Assembly (NCBI GenBank): GCA_963727415.1
Contig: CAVSGF010000003.1
Coordinates: forward strand, 186,001 to 250,000
Origin: DASQPR01 sp963727415
GTDB taxonomy: Bacteria > Actinomycetota > Actinomycetes > Mycobacteriales > Micromonosporaceae
Reading direction: 5' to 3'
Length of the DNA: 64,000 nucleotides
The notes beneath the pieces were generated by a model. That model was not told the origin of the DNA, ran no database searches, and saw only the letters and a program-made list of their open reading frames with translations. Position numbers and translations under genes: made by a program. This document shows positions 17,885 to 27,023 of the stretch, piece after piece; the first letter of the stretch is position 1; every line of letters starts with the position of its first letter.

Positions 17885-18243
17885 GCAAGTACCTCGTCGA
17901 CAAGTTCCTGTTCACCGTCGATCGCGACCCGGAGCTGGTGGAGCGCTACCGGGGCGATCCGGTCGGAACCGTGCGCTGGTGGGAGGCCGAGCAGGCCAAC
18001 CGCATCCTGAACTGCCACGCCGGGGAGGCGTCGACGTGGCTCGCGTTCACCGACGCCGAGCGGGATGCACTCAGCCGGCACGACCACGTCGCGCTGTTCA
18101 CCATGGGGGCGCACCCGTTCCTCACGCTGACGCTGTGGATCGCGATGTTCGAGCGCGACTTCTCCGAGCCATTGGGCATGCAGCTCGATTACGCCGCGAA
18201 GCTCGCGCACATGACCCTCCCGTACCCGGATGTCGCGACATGA
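17881..18243 (+). CDS. ligA: extradiol dioxygenase small subunit (LigA type)
   Basis: A 120-residue all-helical small subunit that caps the active site of LigAB-type dioxygenases. It reads VSKYLVDKFLFTVDRDPELV at the start and contains SRHDHVALFTMGAHPFLTLT. The GTG at 17881 overlaps the ligB stop (GTGA), which argues for a one-to-one complex. The order large-then-small subunit is reversed from the classical ligAB order. The end overlaps the DoxX gene by four bases (ATGA). Confidence 0.85.
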   Translation: MSKYLVDKFLFTVDRDPELVERYRGDPVGTVRWWEAEQANRILNCHAGEASTWLAFTDAERDALSRHDHVALFTMGAHPFLTLTLWIAMFERDFSEPLGMQLDYAAKLAHMTLPYPDVAT

Positions 18244-18782
18244 GGGGCGTGGACGTCGGCCTGCTGGTACTGCGGCTCGGCTTCGCCGCCCTGCTGTTCG
18301 GCCACGCCACCCAGAAGCTGTTCGGCTGGTTCCGCGGTGGCGGGCCGGGCGGGTCCGGCAAGCTCTTCGAAACCTGGGGTTTCCGGCCGGGTGCGCAGCT
18401 AGCGGTGGTAGCCGGCCTGTGCGAGTTGCTCGGCCTCGGCTCCGTCGCTCTGGGCCTGATTACTCCGGGCGGCTGCGCGCTGCTCATCGGCACCATGCTG
18501 GTGGCCGCTTCACCGGCCGCTCGCAACGGACTGTGGGCGCACCTCGGCGGCAACGAGGTGCCGGTGGTATATGCACTCCTCGCCGCCGTCATCGCCCTGA
18601 CCGGGCCCGGCAGGTACAGCCTTGACCGGGCCTTCGGCTTGACCACGTTCGGGCACCTCTGGTGGTCGGTCGCTGCGATCGTGCTCGGTGTCCTGGCCGC
18701 GGTGCCGATGTTGATGCGCAGACGCGCCGCGCTGCGATCCGATGCCATGGCCGCCGGCGGCGACCCGGCCACCTCCACCTAA
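18240..18782 (+). CDS. DoxX-family membrane protein
   Basis: A 180-residue DoxX protein with four predicted helices: VGLLVLRLGFAALLFGHATQ, LAVVAGLCELLGLGSVALGL, VVYALLAAVIALTGPGRY and SVAAIVLGVLAAVPMLM. LFGHATQKLFGWFRGGG is characteristic of the family. DoxX-like proteins are found with respiratory or redox enzymes, but their chemistry is poorly defined. It is translationally coupled to the LigA gene by an ATGA overlap, so it belongs to the aromatic operon, perhaps handling quinol redox at the membrane; that role is inference. Confidence 0.85.
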   Translation: MRGVDVGLLVLRLGFAALLFGHATQKLFGWFRGGGPGGSGKLFETWGFRPGAQLAVVAGLCELLGLGSVALGLITPGGCALLIGTMLVAASPAARNGLWAHLGGNEVPVVYALLAAVIALTGPGRYSLDRAFGLTTFGHLWWSVAAIVLGVLAAVPMLMRRRAALRSDAMAAGGDPATST

Positions 18783-18922
18783 CCCACCCACCAGCCCAAT
18801 CAACCCAATCAGCCCAACCGGCCTTGGGTGCCGACCCGGCGCCGCTGGTGAATGCACCGGGGCCACGCCGCCCGCCGCAACCACCTAGTCCCGACTCTCT
18901 CAACCGACAAAGAGGTCAATCC

Positions 18923-20398
18923 GTGAACCCTGAACAGATAGAGGCCGTCAACGCAGGCCGCCCGCTGGTCTTCCGCAACGCCACGGTGCTGCCGATGGAC
19001 GGCACCGGAATCATCGAAAACGGCGACGTACTCGTCACCGGCGACACCATCACCGCTGTCGGCACCAACCTTGAGGTCCCCGAGGGGGCTGTCGAGATCG
19101 ATGCCAGCGGTGGCATCGTCATGCCCGGCATGATCGACACCCACCGGCACATGTGGCAGACCGCGCTGCGCGGCCTGGGCGCCGACTGGACGCTTACCCA
19201 GTACTTCGTCTTCTACTACCTGACCTGGGGAAAGATCTTCCGGCCGGAGGACATCGCAGCGGGCAACCGGCTCTCCGCGATCGAAGCCGTCGACGCCGGT
19301 GTCACGACCACCCTGGACTGGTCGCACGGACTCCAGACAGTCGAGCACGGCGAGGCGGCGCTGGATGCGCTGCGATCCGCACCCGGCCGGTCCGTCCTCG
19401 CGTACGGCAACCTGCTCGGTGCCCCGTGGGAGTGGACGAACAGCCCGGAGTTCCGGTCGTTCGTCGCGCGTACCGCCACCGACGACATGCAGGGGCTGCA
19501 ACTCGCGTTCGATGTCACCGCCGACCCGGCATTCCCGGAGAAGGGCGCCTTCGAGGCGGCTCGCGAGCTGGGACTGAAGGTCACCACGCACGCCGGCGTC
19601 TGGGGCGCGACCAACGACGACAGCATCCGGCTGATGTGGGAGCACGGCTTCATGACGCCGGACGTCACGTACGTACACGCAGCGACCCTCACGCAGGACT
19701 CGTACCAGCGCATCGCCGCCACCGGCGGCGCCGCCTCGGTGTCCACGGAGAGCGAGCAAAGCGCCGGACAGGGATATCCCCCCACGTGGGAGTTGCGCAA
19801 GCACGGGATCCCGGTGTCGCTATCGATGGACACGAGCGTCTGGTGGAGCGCCGACCTGTTCTCCGCGATGCGCGCGACGCTGTCGGCGGACCGCTCTCGC
19901 GAGCACCTGGAAGCGCACGGCCGCGGGGAGACCGTGGTGCACAACAAGCTGCGGGCCGAGGAGGTCGTGCATTGGGCGACGATGGGCGGAGCGTCGGCGC
20001 TCGGGCTGGCCGACAAGATCGGTTCACTGACCCCTGGCAAGCGCGCCGATGTCCTGCTCATCAAGAACGAGAACTCGCCGGCTATGTACCCGATCCTGCA
20101 CCCGTACGGGACCGTGGTCTACCAGGCCGGGCGTGGCGACGTGCACACCGTTCTGGTCAACGGCCAGATGGTCAAGCATGAAGGCGCGCTCGTCGGCGTC
20201 GACCTGCAGGCCGCCAAGGGCGCTGTGGGCAACACTGTCGAGTACGCCCGGTCGACCATGGGCGAGCAAGCGTTCCGTGAGTCGATGACGCCGGAATTGC
20301 CCGACCGTGAGCGCATTCCGAACCCGTACACGTACACCGAGTTCGAGGGCAGCGACGACCGGCACACGGCGCGTGCCGAAGACGCCACGCCCGCATAG
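18923..20398 (+). CDS. metal-dependent amidohydrolase (TrzA/AtzB-like, cytosine deaminase superfamily)
   Basis: A 491-residue amidohydrolase. Metal ligands are His74 and His76 in MIDTHRHMW, His223 in KVTTHAG, His252 in YVHAATL and Asp303 in LSMDTSVWW, all present, followed by the C-terminal strand SLTPGKRADVLLIK. The family hydrolyses C-N or C-Cl bonds of ring compounds. GTG 18923 has AGAGG seven bases upstream; the frame extends upstream without similarity. It follows the DoxX gene by 140 bases and ends at a strong terminator, making it the last gene of the ligBA operon. It may prepare a nitrogenous or substituted ring for cleavage. Confidence 0.88.
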   Translation: MNPEQIEAVNAGRPLVFRNATVLPMDGTGIIENGDVLVTGDTITAVGTNLEVPEGAVEIDASGGIVMPGMIDTHRHMWQTALRGLGADWTLTQYFVFYYLTWGKIFRPEDIAAGNRLSAIEAVDAGVTTTLDWSHGLQTVEHGEAALDALRSAPGRSVLAYGNLLGAPWEWTNSPEFRSFVARTATDDMQGLQLAFDVTADPAFPEKGAFEAARELGLKVTTHAGVWGATNDDSIRLMWEHGFMTPDVTYVHAATLTQDSYQRIAATGGAASVSTESEQSAGQGYPPTWELRKHGIPVSLSMDTSVWWSADLFSAMRATLSADRSREHLEAHGRGETVVHNKLRAEEVVHWATMGGASALGLADKIGSLTPGKRADVLLIKNENSPAMYPILHPYGTVVYQAGRGDVHTVLVNGQMVKHEGALVGVDLQAAKGAVGNTVEYARSTMGEQAFRESMTPELPDRERIPNPYTYTEFEGSDDRHTARAEDATPA

Positions 20399-20409
20399 CG
20401 ATACAGGCC

Positions 20410-20444
20410 GCGGCCGCGACGGGCCTACCGCCCGTCGCGGCCGC
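20410..20444. terminator. strong hairpin terminator after the amidohydrolase gene
   Basis: A perfect 15-bp inverted repeat (20410-20424 and 20430-20444, starting GCGGCCGCGACGGGC) with a CTACC loop, followed by TTCT. It starts 12 bases after the stop and closes the plus-strand catabolic operon. Confidence 0.88.
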
Positions 20445-20601
20445 TTCTCGCCTCCTCGGCGCACCGCGCGCTTGTCCGCCGCACGGAATCTCCCGGCCAC
20501 CACAGGGGCTAACGGCACGTCGCCGCTGGCCGATCAGCACTGCCCCCGAACGGCCACACCGTGCACGCTGTACTGCGGTAACCATCTCTATCGGAGGAAA
20601 C

Positions 20602-22325
20602 ATGAGCGGCGTGGCGCAAATGCCGGCAATGGTGTCCAGTGCGGGGCTAACAGAAGATCAGAGTCTACGGCGGCGCGGGCTGCTGGCCGACCCATCAAAA
20701 AACCGGGACGCGGCCTTCAGCCGAGGACGAACGTGAGGCCCTCGGACTGCGCGGCCTGTTACCACCGCGCGCCCTGTCGAGCCGACGAGCAGGTGGCGCT
20801 CGAACTCGAGCACATTCGAGCCAAGGCGAACGACCTGGAGAAGTACATCGGCCTCGCCGCCCTGCACGACCGCAACGAGATGTTGTTCTACCGCGTGCTC
20901 GTCGAGAACATCAAAGAGCTCATGCCGATCGTCTACACACCGACGGTCGGCAAGGCGTGCCAGGACTTCAGCCACATCCTGCGTCAACCGCGCGGCATCT
21001 GGATCACCCCCGACGACATCGACGACATCCCGGCCCTGCTGCGCAACGCGCCGCACCCCGACGTGCGGCTGATCGTCGCCACCGACAACGAGCGCATCCT
21101 CGGCCTCGGCGACCAGGGCGCCGGCGGCATGGGCATCCCGATCGGCAAGCTCGCCCTCTACACCGCCGCCGCCGGCATCCACCCGCGCCAGTGCCTGCCG
21201 ATCAGCCTGGACGTCGGCACCGACAACGCCGAGCTGCGCCACGACCCGTACTACCTCGGCTGGCCGCACCGCCGCCTGCGCGGCGACGCCTACGACCGCT
21301 TCATCGAGGCCTTCGTCGAGGCGGTGGTCGACGTCTTCCCGCGCGCCGTGTTGCAGTGGGAGGACTTCCTCAAGAACATCGCCTTCTCGGTCCTCGACCG
21401 CTACCGCCTGCGCGTCACCAGCTTCAACGACGACATCCAGGGCACCGCCGCCGTCGTGCTGGGTGGCATCTACGCGGCGCTGCGCGACCGCGGCGAGCCA
21501 CTGTCCGCCCAGCGGATCGTGATCCTCGGCGCGGGCGCCGCCGGACTTGGCATCGCCGGCCTCCTCTCGGCGGCAATGCAACGCGACGGCGCTTCCGTCG
21601 GCGACGTCCTCGGCAGGATAGTCCTGCTCGACTCGCGCGGCCTGCTCTTCGAGGGGCGCGATCGGACCGACGAGGACAAGCGGGCGTACGCGTTGCCACG
21701 GGCCGACATGGCAAGGCTCGGCCTGCGGGCCGACGCCGACGCGTGCTACGACCTGGAGACGGTCGTCCGGCATGTGGCACCCACCATCCTCATCGGCACC
21801 ACCGGCGTGGCTGGCACGTTCTCGCAGGCCGCGATCAGTGACATGGCGCGACAAGTCCCGACGCCGATCGTTCTGCCGCTATCGAACCCGACCGCAAATT
21901 CGGAGGCCCACCCCGCAGACGTGCTCACATGGAGCGATGGCCGGGCACTCGTCGCCACCGGAAGCCCGTTCGACCCCGTCTGCGTAGACGGCGCAACCCG
22001 GGTGATAGGGCAGGCCAACAACGTCTTCATCTTCCCCGGCCTCGGGTTGGGTGCGATCGTCTCACGCGCTCGCGAGATCACAGATTCGATGTTCCTCGCG
22101 GCGGCCAAGACGCTAGCGGACTTCACCCCTGGCGAGCGGGTCGAACAAGGCGCCCTATACCCGCCACTTTCCCAGTTGCGCCCAATTTCCCGAGCGATCG
22201 CGGTCGCCGTCGCGCGCGAGGCGAACGAGTCGGGCGTCGCGAAGCCATCGAGTGCGGATATCGAAGCCGCCGTCGATGCGGCAATGTGGTGGCCGGACTA
22301 CTCGACACCGGCGCGAATCGACTGA
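20602..22325 (+). pseudogene. NAD-type malic enzyme, two frameshifts near the 5' end
   Basis: A malic enzyme (malate to pyruvate and CO2) of about 570 residues. TCGGAGGAAAC precedes ATG 20602, which opens SGVAQMPAMVSS and RRGLLADPSKNRDAAFS. The family segment then jumps frame to EDEREALGLRGLLPPRALS and again to ADEQVALELEHIRAKAND, after which 20790-22325 is intact: ELMPIVYTPTVGKACQDF, TSFNDDIQGTAAVVLGG, GAGAAGLGIAGLL and SNPTANSEAHPADVLTW. Both shifts fall at the string AGCCGA, about 67 bases apart, and equal one added or two lost bases each. It may be a recent pseudogene or carry sequencing errors. Confidence 0.85.
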
Positions 22326-22360
22326 GCCGAGTCGGGCAACAGGTTCCCCAGCATCGAAGG

Positions 22361-22525
22361 TCAGCCGGTGGCGACCGCCAGGCGGTTCCAGTGGGCACCT
22401 TCGTCGTCGCTGCGGTACAGCGCGCCGCCGGCTGCCCCGATGCTGGTTGTCAAACCAGAGCACGCCGTCGTCGACCGGGTAGATGTCGTCGATGCGCTCC
22501 TTGGCCGGAACAGGCACGTGCCACG
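22361..22525 (-). pseudogene. remnant of a beta-propeller (Asp-box) protein, 3' end only
   Basis: The minus strand reads VPAKERIDDIYPVDDGVLW, then after a one-base shift TTSIGAAGGALYRSDDEGAH and a stop at 22361. This is clearly homologous to the last 50 residues of the protein at 62217-63371 (HIDDIYPVGDDVLWLTTSIG, LYRSDDGGGHW). The rest of the gene is absent. A paralogue once stood here and was mostly deleted. Confidence 0.8.
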
Positions 22526-22604
22526 ACGGCCGCCTGGCTGACTTGTTTAGCCGACTCCGGTGTCATCGGTGCGGAGGCGCCGTGTGCCCGCCGGCGCACG
22601 ACTG

Positions 22605-23232
22605 TTAGATCCGTAGTCGGCTGACGCGCACAAGTGTGTCGGCTGGGCTGTCGCCTCCGGACAGGTCGATGTCGTCGATGATCTGACCGTCCCGTAGTCG
22701 CACAAGGCGAGCACAGCGGGACGCGACTGCCTGCTCGTGAGTGGCTACGATGATCGTCATTCGGTGCCGGGTGTGCAGTTCGGTGAGCAGGTCGAGGATC
22801 TCGGTGCCGGTCTTCGAATCGAGGTTGCCGGTCGGCTCGTCAGCCAGCAGCAGCGGCGGCCTGCTGATCAGAGCCCGGGCGATCGCCACCCGCTGCTGCT
22901 GTCCGCCAGACATTTGGGATGGCAGCGCTCGTTCGCGTCCGTCGAGTCCGACGGCAGCGAGTAGTTCGCGGGCGCGAGCTGTTTTGTCGAACGAGGTCCG
23001 GTAGGGCAGCACGGGCAGATCACGTTCTCCAGCGCCGTCAGCGTCGGCAACAGGTGGTAGCGCTGGAAGACGAACCCGAGGCCGCGCCGGTACGAGGCGA
23101 GTCGGGCCCGCTTGAGCGCGTGGACGTCGACACCGTTCGTGATGATTTGCCCGCTGTCTGCCCTTTCGATGGCGCCGATCAGATGCAGCAGGGTGGACTT
23201 GCCGGAGCCGGACGGGCCGGTCAGGGCCATCA
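22605..23232 (-). pseudogene. MacB/LolD-type ABC ATPase, N-terminally truncated and frameshifted
   Basis: An ATP-binding subunit of a MacB-type transporter. Walker A (ALTGPSGSGKSTLLHLIG) appears within three residues of the left limit of homology, so about 35 residues including the first strand are missing. Q-loop (GLGFVFQRYHLLPTLTALEN) is followed near 23007 by a one-base loss; the second frame resumes LPYRTSFDKTARARELLAAV, signature MSGGQQQRVAIARAL and Walker B LLLADEPTGNLDS. The truncated start is joined directly to the interior of a permease gene, implying deletion. Not expected to be functional. Confidence 0.85.
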
Positions 23233-23700
23233 TGGTTCCGCGATCAGGGCGGCCAGCCGACGTCTACGCCAGCCAAGGCAGGCCAGTACGGCAAGTTCCC
23301 GACGTCGTTCCCGGACCGCCGCTGTCACGGCGTTGACCAGAAACAGCGCGCACACGACGAGGATGAGCACAAAAAGCACAAGGCTCTTGCGGTCGACGGC
23401 TTTGATGATGGCAACGCCCACCCCCTTGAGCGTCCAACCCTCAGTGAGCCTGAGTTCGGGGCGGCCGAACTTCCCGGCGGCAAGGTCGACGGTCTGCGGC
23501 TGAAACGACGAACCGATGGTGATGTCGACGTCCAGGCCGCCGCCGGCCGTCATGTCCACGCAGACCTCCCGCCTTCCTCGACGATGTCGAGGACAGCCTC
23601 CTGAGCGCCGCCGCAGATGGGCTCCGACGACTGGCCGACCAGATCGCAAGCCGGCGTCCATCGTCCGCGGCCGGTCACGATGCAGCCGTGACGCGCAATC
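23230..23700 (-). pseudogene. FtsX/MacB-type permease fragment
   Basis: A fragment of an ABC permease. Recognisable parts are SSEPICGGAQEAVLDIVEEG (about 23560-23640), then in another frame LDVDITIGSSFQPQTVDL, a membrane helix SLVLFVLILVVCALFLVNAV and the FtsX-like RERRRELAVLACLGWRRRR. It ends abruptly at the junction with the ATPase gene at 23230, losing the last membrane helices. The N-terminal part is also gone. It and the ATPase fragment are the two sides of one deletion. Confidence 0.7.
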
Positions 23701-23816
23701 GCCGCGCAGGCTGCGCGTGGCTGTTGCGTCATGTCTCACTGGTCACGTCGAAGTCCCAGCTCGCACGTGTGAAGGCCGCCCTCATGGCCAAACCACACGC
23801 CAGTCATCTGGCCTGA

Positions 23817-25142
23817 TCAGTGAGATCGGGGGCCAACATATGTGGCGCCGAGGCCCTGCGGATCACTCGCCACTGCTGCGCGCCGATCGCCATCTTCACT
23901 GAATACGCGCGTCACGGCCGAGTCGAGCATGGCGATTTCCATGTCGACCGAGGGCTTGCGCTCGTCGGGGACGGCGTCCCGCACGTTATGTAGCAGCGCC
24001 CGTAGACGTCGCATGACCTGTACGGAGCCCTCGCCGTATTGGCGAGTCTCATCGATGGCCAGGCTGCAGGTAGTCCTCCCATATCGTCACGGGATAGTGC
24101 AGGCGGACGGTGCCGTGGCGGTCGCGGCCGACGCCCGGGGACAGACGTCGGCCACCGAGCTGGCGCAGCAGCAGTTCGATCTGGTCGAGCGCCTGGGTGG
24201 CGGTCGTCGGGTCGTTGACCCCTGGCGACAGCGCCCTGGCCGAGATGTCGGCGAGCAGGCGGAAGCCGAAAGCCGGATCCTGACGCATGGTCCGTTCGTC
24301 GCCGGTCGCGACGGTACCGCGCAGCCACGATCGTCGAGCATGTGGCCGGCGTCGCCGTGGACCCGGAACAGCAGGTAGCCATCGTCGACGAGGTCGCCGA
24401 AGCGAGGAACGAACTCGACAATGGCGCCGGCGGCGGCCGCCCGCTGGACGAGGGCATGAATGTCGATGCTCTGCACGATGCCCGGCCGGCCGGCATAGGT
24501 GACCGTACCGGATCGGCCCGTCGGCTATCGTCGTCGTCGGCTGGTCGTCGTCGGGTGCGGGATCCGGATAGACGCGGTCGACGATCCGGCGGGCGTCGCG
24601 GCCGAGTTCGCCGAGCACCGCCGCTACCCGCAGGCCCTGCGTGGTACGGGTGATCAGGCGGAGGAACAGCAGCATGCTCGGACAGCAGGAGCAGAACCGC
24701 GACCGAGATCGAGTTGTCCGGTACGAAGTTCTCGTTGCACTCGTGCCGACGACACGGAGGACGGTCAGCGCGTAGACGAAAGTGGCCATGAAGACCCCGA
24801 GCGCCGCCTTCGTGCTCGGGATCGCGCAGGAATCGGCGCAGCATTCGCGGCGAGAACTGGCTTGATCCGAACTGGACGGCGAGCAACAGGATCGAGAACA
24901 CGAAGCCGGTGAACGTGATCATCCCGCCGACGATCGAACCGAGCACGCTGCGTGCGGCGTCGACGCCGAAGTGGATGCCGATCGTGGCGGTTGTGTGTTC
25001 GTCGAACCGAGGTGAGAGCAGCCCGCCGGCGATCGCCAGGACGCATATGACGAAGCGGGACGATCCACAGGCTGTTGCGGACATATTCGTAGGCCCGCCA
25101 GCCTGTCCGCCACGACAGCATGGAGGTGGTGAGTTTCCGCAT
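23817..25142 (-). pseudogene. DUF2254 membrane protein, multiple frameshifts
   Basis: A DUF2254 protein (about 430 residues in intact relatives; function unknown) split over at least five frames. ATG 25142 is preceded by GGGGAGG and opens MRKLTTSMLSWRTGWRAYEY. Then in other frames come VLGSIVGGMITFTGFVFSIL, MATFVYALTVLRVVG, SIDIHALVQRAAAAGAIVEF, LSPGVNDPTTATQALDQIEL and finally MRRLRALLHNVRDAVPDERK to the stop at 23817. The order and spacing are complete, so decay is by small indels, not by large deletion. Confidence 0.85.
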
Positions 25143-25357
25143 GACGGCCTCCCCATAGGCGGCAAGCGGCCCACAAGTTTTCACCTCAGGCTAGCCGCTG
25201 ACAGGCGGTTCCAGACCTTGAACCGGGGACAACCGGCTCTGGGAGGCAGCGGAAGCGACCGTCAGGATCTTCAATCGGAAGAGTTTCTGCAAGATCGAAT
25301 TCGCGGCCCCCAAGCACGCGCACTCGTGGTGCTCGCGTACATGCCGCGGAGGCGCAA

Positions 25358-26926
25358 TCACCAGCTGCGTGTGAGAGCCTCGTACAGTCGGAGTTTCAAG
25401 TCGTCGATCTCGACCGGGGACCAACGGATCGCGTTCGCGTCGTCGCGGAAGGTCCAATCCAGCACCATGGCCGGCTCGAAGGCGACGTTCGGGCCGTGGT
25501 CGTCCTGAAGCAACTCGGCGACAAGCGCTGGATCGATGGTCGTACGCTCGGCGAGAATCACCGCGTCGTAGAGGTCCTTGATCTGCGGGTACCAGTCGCT
25601 GTGTAGCCACATGATCTTCCAGCCCAACGCCAGTTCGGCTCCGACTGATGCGATCGTGTGAGCCGTGCCCGTGATCGGGTAGCGCTCACACGCGCGTGGC
25701 AGCGGCTCATTGAACACCACATCGACTTGCACGGTGCCTGGCGGCAGGCCGGCGGCATGCCAGGTGAACACGACACGCCGGCCCTCCGCGCGCTCGTACG
25801 TCCAAATCTCGTCCGTACTGACGGCGTCGGCGAACCGCATAGCAGGATCGTCGAGCCTTCGAACCGCGCTGATGATGCCACCGAGCACCTCATGACTGGC
25901 ACCACCGGTAACCACCAGGTCAATATCGCGTGGTTCCTCAGCCTCATTGCCGCATAACCGCCGCATCGTCATCCCGCCTCGCAACACCAAATAGTCCGCG
26001 TATTCCGAGTTGGCCACAGCGGTCAGAACAAGGTCGAGGGCCAGACGTTGCCGCAACCGCCAGTTGGCGCCGAGTTCTGGGTCGTCAAACACCGGCTCGC
26101 CGGCGGTGAACGCATTGCGAAAGTGCGTCAGAGCCGGCTCGAAAACCCGCTCCTGACGCACGCCAGCCGCCCGCGCCACGGGAAGGTAGCTGCGCGGAAA
26201 GTCGGCCGCGCGCTCAGCGCGCAACTGAGCGTCGGGCAGCCAATCGGCATCATGGCCGAGGTTGTCATCGACCATGACGTACTCGCTCTCGGTCTCCAGC
26301 CGCTGGAGTCCGGCTGCGTCCAACGCGGCGATCAAGCGGTCGAGATGGGCCGAGGCGGTCGGCAGGCCCACTCCGAAGCAGCGCAGAGTTACGAAGCGCT
26401 CCTCCATGCCATCATCGCGGGTCCGTCGCGCATTTCGCGACGTATGGGCACCACACCCAGCCGCGACCAGGCTCAGTTCACTGAGATCGCTCGGCGCCAA
26501 CAGCACCTTCACGTGGTGCTCGAAGTAGCGGCCCGGCGCTTGCACCACACCATCGTCGGCAGGGACGCCTGCATTCCAGGGAGCCGCTTCGATCTTCCGC
26601 CGTCGTACCCAGATGTTCGCGGCCCGCAGTTTCCGGTCCCATGCCCGGAGCGCGGCAGCCGCGTCGTCGAGGCTGCCTCTGATAGTCCCGGTCAGCATCG
26701 GCTGGTAACGGTTGACGCCCCGGGACAGCTCGATCTGTACAAACTTCAGGCCGAGGCGAGCAGCCGCCGCCTCGACATTCTCCGGCATGCCCGACACCGT
26801 CAGGTGGATATCGAACACATCGCCCGAACGCTTCCGCAGGAACACCCGCAGATCGTAGGCGTACCCGACCACCAGGATCGACCAGGTTTCTTGTCGCAAC
26901 CGGCCGTCCCCAAGTCGCCCAGACAC
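25358..26926 (-). CDS. AbiEii-type nucleotidyltransferase fused to an N-terminal domain of unknown function
   Basis: A 522-residue two-part protein. Residues 290-522 carry the AbiEii/AbiGii toxin-type nucleotidyltransferase fold: VLRGGMTMRRL (314-324), the metal-binding DID at 334-336 (EPRDIDLVVTGG) and VQVDVVF downstream; AbiEii enzymes add nucleotides to RNA and act as toxins. Residues 1-280 are a separate domain that I know only as a hypothetical family, with RYFEHHVKVLL (133-143) and TSRNARRTRDDGMEERFVTL (162-181). No AbiEi-type antitoxin gene is next to it. GTG 26926 is the furthest start; the Shine-Dalgarno match is weak. Divergent from the MoxR locus. Confidence 0.8.
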   Translation of the reverse strand: MSGRLGDGRLRQETWSILVVGYAYDLRVFLRKRSGDVFDIHLTVSGMPENVEAAAARLGLKFVQIELSRGVNRYQPMLTGTIRGSLDDAAAALRAWDRKLRAANIWVRRRKIEAAPWNAGVPADDGVVQAPGRYFEHHVKVLLAPSDLSELSLVAAGCGAHTSRNARRTRDDGMEERFVTLRCFGVGLPTASAHLDRLIAALDAAGLQRLETESEYVMVDDNLGHDADWLPDAQLRAERAADFPRSYLPVARAAGVRQERVFEPALTHFRNAFTAGEPVFDDPELGANWRLRQRLALDLVLTAVANSEYADYLVLRGGMTMRRLCGNEAEEPRDIDLVVTGGASHEVLGGIISAVRRLDDPAMRFADAVSTDEIWTYERAEGRRVVFTWHAAGLPPGTVQVDVVFNEPLPRACERYPITGTAHTIASVGAELALGWKIMWLHSDWYPQIKDLYDAVILAERTTIDPALVAELLQDDHGPNVAFEPAMVLDWTFRDDANAIRWSPVEIDDLKLRLYEALTRSW

Positions 26927-27023
26927 CTACAGCCGAGTTGACCGCCCGCCAATCCGGCTGTCAGCGGCCACGCGCGGAGTATTGGGATGCGCCGGGACGG
27001 TCGATCCCGGCAGGATGTGCGGC

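Noticed and set aside
18783..18825. Short imperfect repeats of CCCAATCA after the DoxX gene
   Set aside because: Low-complexity spacer DNA with no pairing potential or similarity to the operators found nearby.
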